Positions 14,079 through 19,455 of a DNA stretch of 19,455 nucleotides are shown piece after piece. A program made the position numbers and the translations under genes. The notes under the pieces are model-generated. The model was not told the DNA's origin and did not search any database. It saw only the letters and a list, made by a program, of their open reading frames with translations. The stretch spans positions 1 through 19,455 of the forward strand of contig CAZCDM010000026.1 of assembly GCA_964497475.1 (NCBI GenBank), read 5' to 3'. The DNA is from CAZCDM01 sp964497475 (GTDB lineage Bacteria > Planctomycetota > Phycisphaerae > SM23-33). How positions within the stretch are numbered: the stretch's first letter is position 1; each line of letters starts with the position of its first letter.

Positions 14079-14882
14079 ATGGATATCGCAGCCTATCCCG
14101 AGCATCTCCAGCCTGCCGTAGCGGCCGTGCGCGAACTGATCCGCCGGCTGGGTTCGGTCGCGGTGGGGCTTTCCGGCGGGGTCGACTCGGCGGTGGTTCT
14201 GGCGATGGCGGCTGATGAGCTGGGCAGCGAGAAGGTCCTGGCCGTCACGGCCGTGGGGCCGATGCATCCGCCGGAAGAGGCCGACCTGGCCCGGGCCATC
14301 GCGGAGTACCTCGGCGTGGAGTTGGTCGAGCTGGACACGGCCGAACTGGACGACCCCCGTGTGCTGAACAACGCACTGGACCGCTGCTACTGGTGCAAGC
14401 ACTGGATTTTCAGCCGGCTGGGGCACGTGGCCGAGCAGCGCGGGCTGGCGGCGGTGCTCAGCGGCAGCCAGGCCGACGACGAAAACCTCGACCGCCCGGG
14501 GCGAAAGGCTGAGCGGGAGCTGGGCGTGGCCCGGCCGTTGTTGCAGGCGGGTGTCGGCAAGGAAACCGTCCGCCAGATCGCCCGTGCCCGCGGGCTGAGC
14601 AATTGGGATCGCCCGGCCCGGCCTTGCCTTGCAACGCGATTAGGGCAGGGGCGGTCGCTCGATCCGGAGGTGCTGGCGCGAGTGGCTCGGGCTGAGCGGT
14701 CGCTGCACGAGATGGGCTTTGCAGGCTGCCGGCTGCGGGATCATTACGACATCGCCCGGATCGAGCTGGCTGGCCAGGACATCGCCGGGGCTATCGAACA
14801 GCGGGACGAAATCGTCAAGGCTGTCACCGCCTGCGGGTATCGCTACATCACGCTCGACCTGGCAGGGTACAGCAGTACCTGA
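14079..14882 (+). CDS. larE: LarE-like ATP-dependent sulfur transferase
   Basis: 267 residues of the PP-loop ATPase family, LarE type. The PP-loop is VGLSGGVDSAVVLA (29-42). A CxxC pair follows in DRCYWCKHWIF (C103, C106), then SGSQADDENLDRPGRKAERE and the conserved RPARPCLATRLGQG (C183). LarE supplies sulfur to the nickel-pincer cofactor of lactate racemase, either from its own cysteine or through an iron-sulfur cluster. The presence of all three cysteines suggests the cluster type. LarB, LarC and LarA are not in the window, so another thiolation role is possible. The last codons (SST and stop) lie in a tandem repeat that continues downstream, so the 3' end may have been altered. Confidence 0.88.
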   Translation: MDIAAYPEHLQPAVAAVRELIRRLGSVAVGLSGGVDSAVVLAMAADELGSEKVLAVTAVGPMHPPEEADLARAIAEYLGVELVELDTAELDDPRVLNNALDRCYWCKHWIFSRLGHVAEQRGLAAVLSGSQADDENLDRPGRKAERELGVARPLLQAGVGKETVRQIARARGLSNWDRPARPCLATRLGQGRSLDPEVLARVARAERSLHEMGFAGCRLRDHYDIARIELAGQDIAGAIEQRDEIVKAVTACGYRYITLDLAGYSST

Positions 14883-14975
14883 GTGCCTGAGTGCCCGGGT
14901 GCCTGGGTGCCTGAACAGCAGCAGTACCTGAGTGCCTGAGTGCCTGAGTACAGCAGCAGTGCCTGAGTGCCTGAG
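14871..14975. repeat. Degenerate tandem repeat of the 8-mer TGCCTGAG with CAG-rich spacers
   Basis: Units of TGCCTGAG and variants (TACCTGAG, TGCCCGGG, TGCCTGGG) occur in blocks of five, three and two. The blocks are separated by CAGCAGCAG-type spacers (14916-14924 and 14949-14959). A 25-base segment starting AGCAGTACCTGAG is repeated exactly at 14871-14895 and 14920-14944. The repeat begins inside the last codons of the LarE-like gene and fills most of the gap to the convergent Lpt-like gene. Confidence 0.85.
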
Positions 14976-15034
14976 TTCTCTGCGCGTGAGCGTACTTCCT
15001 CGGCGGGGCGGTAGCTCATGTTGGCAGCGGATGA

Positions 15035-18000
15035 TTACAGCCCGCCGCCGCCTTCGAACTTCTCGATCTTGATCGAGTCGCGTCGCATGTCCCATATGAT
15101 GGTGGGGCTTTCCCAGGTCTGGAGGCGTCCGGTCTGGGGGTCTTCGTAGGTCACGCGGGCGGAGGTCTGGGTGTCGGCGTTGGGCAGATAGCCCCAGACA
15201 GTCAGCAGCCGTTTGAAACCTTCGTAGAGCACCCGCTGGCCGTCGATGGTGTACGGCCCGTCGGAGAAGGTCACTGAATCGACGGCGGTGAACATCCGCA
15301 ACGTGCCGAACTGCGGGCCCGAGTCGAGGATGTCGCCCTGGCCGGTGGTTTCCTGCCGGAGGGGTTCGTCGAACCAGGCATCGACCTCGCCGGCGCGGAG
15401 GGTGCTCTTGCGACCTTCCGAGAGCTTGCCCCAGTCGGGGTGCTTGAGGCCCTTCATCACGAGAACCTTCCCGCCGCTGCGGTGGACCATCGTGACGTTT
15501 TCCTGCAGGTTGATGTGTCGCTCCCGCTGGGAGAGGAACAGTTGCTTCTTCCAGGTAAAAAGGGTCTGGCTGGGGCGTTCGAGTTGCATCGAGGCCATGG
15601 CGATGTCCTGCCCGCCGCGGGGCGCGGAGCGCCGGCCGGGCTTGGGCGGGCGGTAGTCTTCGGCCAGGAATGTACCCTGCCCGAGAACCTTGGTATCGCC
15701 CGAGCGGGCGTCGTAGAGGACCTTCTCGCCGCGGAGTTCCATCCGCTGCTGGAGTTGTTCGCTTGCGCCGGGGACGGTCCGCTGGGCACGCATCAGGGCC
15801 AGTCGCTTATCGCCCTTGCCGCTGATGGCTTCGATGCGGTGAATCTCCCGGCTGGAGTAGCTGTCCACGCCCAGGCCCAGCGAGCGGGTTTCGGCCTTGG
15901 CTTTGCGCTGGCGGGGGTTGGTCTCCTTCTCGAAGAACAGGCGCAGCTCGCCGGCCTGGAGGAGGTCCTCGCCGCTGTCGAGGTCGACATCGCCGGCGAA
16001 CACACCCTGGCCGCTCTGGCCGTGGTAGAGCATTTTGCGGGTCCACTGGATTTTGATCGGCCGTTTGCGCGCCAGCGCATTGCCGCTCAAGTCCTGGTCG
16101 GTCAGGAAGGCCAATCGGCCCGCGCCGGTTACGAGGACGGCTTCGGAGTTCTCATCGAGGTGGATGACTTCGCCCTCGATGAGGTTCTCGCCCTGGGCGA
16201 TTTTCGCCGGCGAGCCGGTGAGCACGCCCAGCTCTTCGAGCAGGTCGGCCTGGATTTTGTCCGCCTGGACCTTCAGCGGGGGCTCGTCGGGCTTGGTTGC
16301 ATCCACATAATGGATCGTCACCTTGCCGCTGGCGTCGACGGCGGTCGGCTCGATGTTGCCGCCGCCCTGGAAACCGCCAAACGAGGCGGTCTGGTCGGTC
16401 GCGACCGGTTGGCTGGTGGCGGTGGCGTCGCTGTCGGCGGCGGGGCGGAAAAAGACGGTGGCCTTCTCGGCGGTGATGTTGCTGGCCTGCTGGCGGGCGC
16501 GGACGTTGCCGGTCGCGTCGGCCCGGGTGGGGTAGACATCACCGTCGATGGTCGTTTCCAGCGTGACTTTCAGTTCGTCGCAGTAAACGTAATCGCCCAC
16601 CTGCTGCTGGTCGGGTGTGACCGACTCATCGGCCGGCGGGAGCAGCTGCTGGAGCTTGACGTCCTTGTAGAAGGTTGCATCCTTGACGAAGGGGCGTCGC
16701 TCGCTGCCGCCGGTAGCGGTGGCGAACTCCCGCTCGGAGAAGTGAGCCAGCACGCGGTCGTCCCACTTGACTCGCTGCGAGACGGGCTGCTTGGCCCAGA
16801 CGCCCAGCAGCTCGGGCCCGACGTATTCCGGCGGGTCGATGTAGCGGACCATTTCGCCGCGGCCGATCATTTCGGCAATGCCCGTCGAGCGGTCGAAGCT
16901 CATCGAGTCGCTCACGCGGACTTCGTCGCCTCCGGCCAGTTGCAGGATAGCGGGGCGGTCGGCCTTGGAGGAGAAGACCGCCTTCTGGCGCGGGTTCTGG
17001 AAGGAGAAGGCCTGGCAGATCACGCGGGCCTGCTCGGCTGAGAGGATGACGTTCTCGCCGTGGCCGGTGACTTTGTAGTGGTCGCGCGAGGGAGTCTCGG
17101 TGTGGCCGATGGGCAGGATGGTCAGCGGGCCGTCCCAGTAGATTTCCATTCGGCTGCCGGTGTCTTCGTAGCTTTGGGGGGCGAGTTCCTCGGCCGGCTG
17201 GGTGGTCAGGGCCGCGGCGGCCTGGGTTTCGCTGGTGGGTCGGCCGGTGGCGAGGCGTTCGTTGGGTTTGTCTCGCGAGGAAGCGTAGGCCGGGGCGGAC
17301 TTGTCTTTCTCGTCATCGTCATCGGTTCGCCAGGAGCGATCCCACTCGAACTGCAGGGCCAGCTCCACGGCCCCCAGTAGCTTACGCCGCCCGGCGTGGA
17401 TGCGAACTTCCTCGTGGAAGGTGGCTTTGAAGACGTTGCGGTCGGTCGTGGTTCCCGGTTCGAGGATCACGACGCGTCCATCATCGTCGGTCGGCAGGGT
17501 GCCGATTTTGACCTCCTTGGTCGAGCCCGGTTGGGTTGCGGGCTGCGACTGGGGTTGGGAGGCGGCCGCCAGGGCGGGCTCGTCGGCCGATGCGGTGGCG
17601 GGTTGGCTTTGAGGGTTGCCTTTGAGATTCCACAGGTCGGCGACGTTCTGGCTGGCCGGGGCGGAGGTGGCGGCCTGCGGGGCCGGCTGCGATTCGGCGG
17701 GCTGGGTGGTGGCCAGTTGGGTGGTCGGCTGGGTTTGAGCCGGTTGCGACTCGGCCGGGCCGGTGAGGATGATGGCCCCGTCCTGGCCGGGCTGGGTGGT
17801 CGGCTGGGTTTCCGGCACGGGCAGTTGGATCATGTCCATCTGCTCTTCGAGCTGCTTGACGACCATGATAAAGCCCTTGTCGATCTGCAGCAGGCGCAGC
17901 TCGCGGGGCTCTTCGTTCCAGAGAATCTTCAGCCCGCGGCCGACGATATCCAGCCGGCTGGACCAGAGGGTCACGCGGCTGTCGGTTTTGATCTCCAGCA

Positions 18001-18523
18001 GGTCGCGGTCGAAGGCGATGTCCTCGACGGTGATCTCGATGCACTCTTCGACGCGCTGGGCGTGGGGGCGGTCTTCGGGGTGTTTGCGTTCCATGCGGCG
18101 GGACTGGTCGAACCAGACCTTGACGTTGCCCTTCATCATGCCGTGGCGGACGTTGAAGCCGTTGGCGACTTCCTCGGCCCAGATTTGTCCCTCGTCGGCA
18201 CGCATGTAGGTGCGCCGGCCGTCGCCGTGGAAGATCACGGCGGTGGGGTGGTCCAGCAGGAAGCTGCCGTCGTCGGCTTTGTCCCAGCGGGCTACCTTAT
18301 AAACGCCGCGCAGCTCGCCCTCGCCGCTGCGGTCGTAGATGGTGATCCCCCGCACGGTGCGGATATCCGGTTTGCCGGTGCGGTTGAGGTTCTGCGGCCA
18401 GAGGGGTTTCCAGTGGCCCTCGGGGTTGAACAGCGCAATACCGGGCACGAACAGCTGGTATGTCCCGAAGGCAAGCAGCAGCACGATAAACGTACCGGCC
18501 ATCAGCAGGATTTTGCGTTTCAT
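15035..18523 (-). CDS. Giant LptC/LptA (OstA-like) LPS-transport protein
   Basis: 1,162 residues, against about 190 for normal LptC or LptA. Residues 5-26 are one hydrophobic segment (ILLMAGTFIVLLLAFGTYQLF) after Lys/Arg, an inner-membrane anchor with the rest in the periplasm. Then come many beta-rich OstA-like pieces, such as NVKVWFD, EIKTDSRVTLWS, VTGHGENVILSAEQARV, TGNVRARQQASNITAEKATV and MELRGEKVLYDARSGD. Low-complexity linkers rich in TQPA/SQPA interrupt them (about 239-334 and 400-450). The start ATG (18523) overlaps the kdsC stop as ATGA, the order kdsC-lptC known from proteobacteria. The role inferred is building the periplasmic LPS bridge. LptB and a separate LptA are not seen. The family call rests on pattern and context, not on strict motifs. 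Confidence 0.72.
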   Translation of the reverse strand: MKRKILLMAGTFIVLLLAFGTYQLFVPGIALFNPEGHWKPLWPQNLNRTGKPDIRTVRGITIYDRSGEGELRGVYKVARWDKADDGSFLLDHPTAVIFHGDGRRTYMRADEGQIWAEEVANGFNVRHGMMKGNVKVWFDQSRRMERKHPEDRPHAQRVEECIEITVEDIAFDRDLLEIKTDSRVTLWSSRLDIVGRGLKILWNEEPRELRLLQIDKGFIMVVKQLEEQMDMIQLPVPETQPTTQPGQDGAIILTGPAESQPAQTQPTTQLATTQPAESQPAPQAATSAPASQNVADLWNLKGNPQSQPATASADEPALAAASQPQSQPATQPGSTKEVKIGTLPTDDDGRVVILEPGTTTDRNVFKATFHEEVRIHAGRRKLLGAVELALQFEWDRSWRTDDDDEKDKSAPAYASSRDKPNERLATGRPTSETQAAAALTTQPAEELAPQSYEDTGSRMEIYWDGPLTILPIGHTETPSRDHYKVTGHGENVILSAEQARVICQAFSFQNPRQKAVFSSKADRPAILQLAGGDEVRVSDSMSFDRSTGIAEMIGRGEMVRYIDPPEYVGPELLGVWAKQPVSQRVKWDDRVLAHFSEREFATATGGSERRPFVKDATFYKDVKLQQLLPPADESVTPDQQQVGDYVYCDELKVTLETTIDGDVYPTRADATGNVRARQQASNITAEKATVFFRPAADSDATATSQPVATDQTASFGGFQGGGNIEPTAVDASGKVTIHYVDATKPDEPPLKVQADKIQADLLEELGVLTGSPAKIAQGENLIEGEVIHLDENSEAVLVTGAGRLAFLTDQDLSGNALARKRPIKIQWTRKMLYHGQSGQGVFAGDVDLDSGEDLLQAGELRLFFEKETNPRQRKAKAETRSLGLGVDSYSSREIHRIEAISGKGDKRLALMRAQRTVPGASEQLQQRMELRGEKVLYDARSGDTKVLGQGTFLAEDYRPPKPGRRSAPRGGQDIAMASMQLERPSQTLFTWKKQLFLSQRERHINLQENVTMVHRSGGKVLVMKGLKHPDWGKLSEGRKSTLRAGEVDAWFDEPLRQETTGQGDILDSGPQFGTLRMFTAVDSVTFSDGPYTIDGQRVLYEGFKRLLTVWGYLPNADTQTSARVTYEDPQTGRLQTWESPTIIWDMRRDSIKIEKFEGGGGL
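17718..17811. repeat. Short direct repeats coding the TQPTTQ linker
   Basis: The 19-base sequence TGGGTGGTCGGCTGGGTTT occurs at 17718-17736 and 17793-17811, inside the Gln/Pro/Thr-rich linker of the Lpt-like protein. Related shorter copies lie nearby. This suggests the linker grew by local duplication. Confidence 0.6.
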
Positions 18524-19071
18524 GCGTCCGCGCCTTCCGTGGGTTCGTATCGCTGCATGATCTGCTCCCATCGACCGGCCCGGCGGAGCAGCAGCTCAAT
18601 CAGCTCCCGCACGCAGCCCTTGCCGCCTGGCCTCTGGCAGCAGTAATCGACCTGCCGGCGGACTTCCTCGACCGCGTCGGCCGGGCAGGCGGCGAAGCCC
18701 ACCCGATGCATCATGGGCAGGTCGGTCAGATCGTCGCCGATGACGACGGCCTGCTCGGCGGGGGTGTTCAGCTCGGCCAGAACCTCTTGCAGGACGGGGG
18801 CCTTGTTTTTGGCGCCCTGGCGGACGGCATCGACGCCGAGTTCCTCGGCCCGGCGGTCGACGACCACCGAGCTGCGCCCGGTGATGATCGCCAGCTTCCC
18901 GCCGGCGCGTTTCCAGTACTTCATGCCCGAGCCGTCGCGCACGTGGAACATCTTCAGCTCATCGCCGCCGGCGCTGTAGCCGATCGAGCCATCGGTCAGA
19001 ACGCCGTCGACGTCGAGAACCAGCAGCGTCAGCGATGCGAAGTCGATCGGATTGTCGGGTTCGTGTGGCAT
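18520..19071 (-). CDS. kdsC: 3-deoxy-D-manno-octulosonate 8-phosphate phosphatase (KdsC, HAD family)
   Basis: 183 residues, normal for KdsC. HAD motif 1 is LLVLDVDGVLTDGSIGY (D20, D22). Motif 2 falls in LAIITGRSS, the conserved Lys region is GAKNKAPVLQEVL, and motif 4 is VIGDDLTDLPMM. It removes phosphate from KDO-8-P to give KDO for lipid A core, in the cytoplasm. There is no cap domain, as expected for this tetrameric subgroup. ATG 19071 was chosen because it leaves a short lead before motif 1; the longer in-frame extension back to 19230 runs over the promoter. Its TGA overlaps the ATG of the Lpt-like gene, so the two are translationally coupled. Confidence 0.92.
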   Translation of the reverse strand: MPHEPDNPIDFASLTLLVLDVDGVLTDGSIGYSAGGDELKMFHVRDGSGMKYWKRAGGKLAIITGRSSVVVDRRAEELGVDAVRQGAKNKAPVLQEVLAELNTPAEQAVVIGDDLTDLPMMHRVGFAACPADAVEEVRRQVDYCCQRPGGKGCVRELIELLLRRAGRWEQIMQRYEPTEGADA

Positions 19072-19134
19072 TGCGATCACATACGATCTGTGCGAGCAGG
19101 GGAGGTCGTCGACGTCCCTGTCGCTGGAACGGGT

Positions 19135-19164
19135 ATTATCACTTGTTGCAGCCGTCGGGGTCAA
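19135..19164 (-). promoter_or_regulatory. Candidate promoter of kdsC-lpt
   Basis: On the minus strand TTGACC (19164-19159), 18 bases, then GATAAT (19140-19135): five of six matches at each box. Transcription would begin near 19128, giving a leader of about 57 bases to the kdsC ATG. No Shine-Dalgarno site precedes that ATG. Confidence 0.6.
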
Positions 19165-19273
19165 GTAAAACGGTGGGTATGGTTTGGCGGCCGATTCGGC
19201 TGGCATCGGTTGGCCCGGCCGGGCCTGCATCTACAGGAATCGTCCGCATCGTATCTTCTCGTCAGGAAACCGT

Positions 19274-19455
19274 ATGACTCAGTCCAACGACACATCGCCC
19301 AGCCTCGAACAGGAAGTGCAACACTACCGCCAGGAGAAGGAAAAGATCCGCCACATCATCGGACAGATCGGCGGTGCCGAAAGCCAGCGGCGCGACACGA
19401 TGCTCAACATCGTCTTCATCGTGTTGCTGTCGGTATTGCTCGGGCTGGACCTGCT
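19274..19455 (+). CDS. Small coiled-coil and membrane protein, N-terminal part only
   Basis: Only the first 60 residues are in the window. Residues 10-40 are a charged helix likely to form a coiled coil (EQEVQHYRQEKEKIRHIIGQ), followed by a Gly-rich break (IGGAESQRRD) and a hydrophobic segment (MLNIVFIVLLSVLLGLDLL) that is probably a membrane span. An AGGAA lies 8 bases before the ATG. No family is recognised, and no function can be given. It is divergent from kdsC across about 200 bases that contain the kdsC promoter; a clear promoter for this gene itself is not visible. Position next to LPS genes hints at an envelope role, but only weakly. Confidence 0.75.
   Translation, partial: MTQSNDTSPSLEQEVQHYRQEKEKIRHIIGQIGGAESQRRDTMLNIVFIVLLSVLLGLDL

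Noticed and set aside
14640..15095. Minus-strand frame with RHSGT repeats over the minisatellite
   Set aside because: The peptide repeat only reflects the 8-base DNA repeat; it overlaps the LarE-like gene and has no supported start.
15440..17041. Long plus-strand open frame over the Lpt-like gene
   Set aside because: It is a GC-driven shadow. The minus-strand frame is longer, has a membrane anchor and is coupled to kdsC.
9995..17285. Shared SSRDKPNE peptide in the PPi-phosphofructokinase and the Lpt-like protein, nearly identical over 18 bases
   Set aside because: In the phosphofructokinase the segment sits where the family has a similar motif; one 17/18 match in this much sequence can be chance, so it is not called an inserted element.
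1..19455. CRISPR array, phage structural genes, or toxin-antitoxin pair
   Set aside because: No regularly spaced direct repeats and no matching proteins were seen. The only array is the short 8-base minisatellite.

Overview
The window is GC-rich and gene-dense. It looks like chromosome from a Gram-negative planctomycete-type bacterium, perhaps Phycisphaerae. The signs are an LPS/KDO gene (kdsC) next to a very large LptC/LptA-like protein, a PPi-type phosphofructokinase, an M24 peptidase-accB-accC cluster, Shine-Dalgarno sites mostly limited to AAAGGA/GGAG, and several genes that look leaderless. The lineage is inferred from gene content and style only.

Left edge (1-546): a boundary zone. The 3' half of a tRNA-Gly(CCC) gene (about 259-302) has no 5' half and looks like the attachment-site copy left by an integrated element lying to the left. 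The minus-strand frame through it reads like the detached C-terminal tail of a tyrosine-recombinase integrase. Next comes a frameshifted relic of a sugar ABC-transporter ATPase (about 398-531), which runs into the 3' end of an AraC-type regulator gene.

501-6578: a regulated carbohydrate module. The AraC regulator (minus) is divergent from a four-gene operon (plus): amidohydrolase, L-fucose-isomerase-like protein, class II aldolase and FGGY kinase. Isomerase, kinase and aldolase make a plausible aldose-to-triose route. The sugar is unknown, and no intact transporter is present.

6595-8967: trxA (with a CMPC active site) and nnrE behind one sigma-70-type promoter, then fba (class II FBP aldolase) behind its own near-consensus promoter. 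Two hairpins end this block and separate it from the convergent minus-strand operon.

9033-13363 (minus): M24 aminopeptidase, accB, accC and PPi-phosphofructokinase. AccB carries a Lys/Ala-rich histone-H1-like N-terminal tail. 13473-14882 (plus): a CYTH-domain protein and a LarE-like sulfur transferase, both with a -10-like box six bases before the start codon.

14871-14975 is a short degenerate tandem repeat. 15035-19071 (minus): kdsC overlaps by ATGA the gene for a 1,162-residue LptC/LptA-like protein; both belong to LPS biogenesis. The window ends in the start of a divergent gene for a small coiled-coil/membrane protein.
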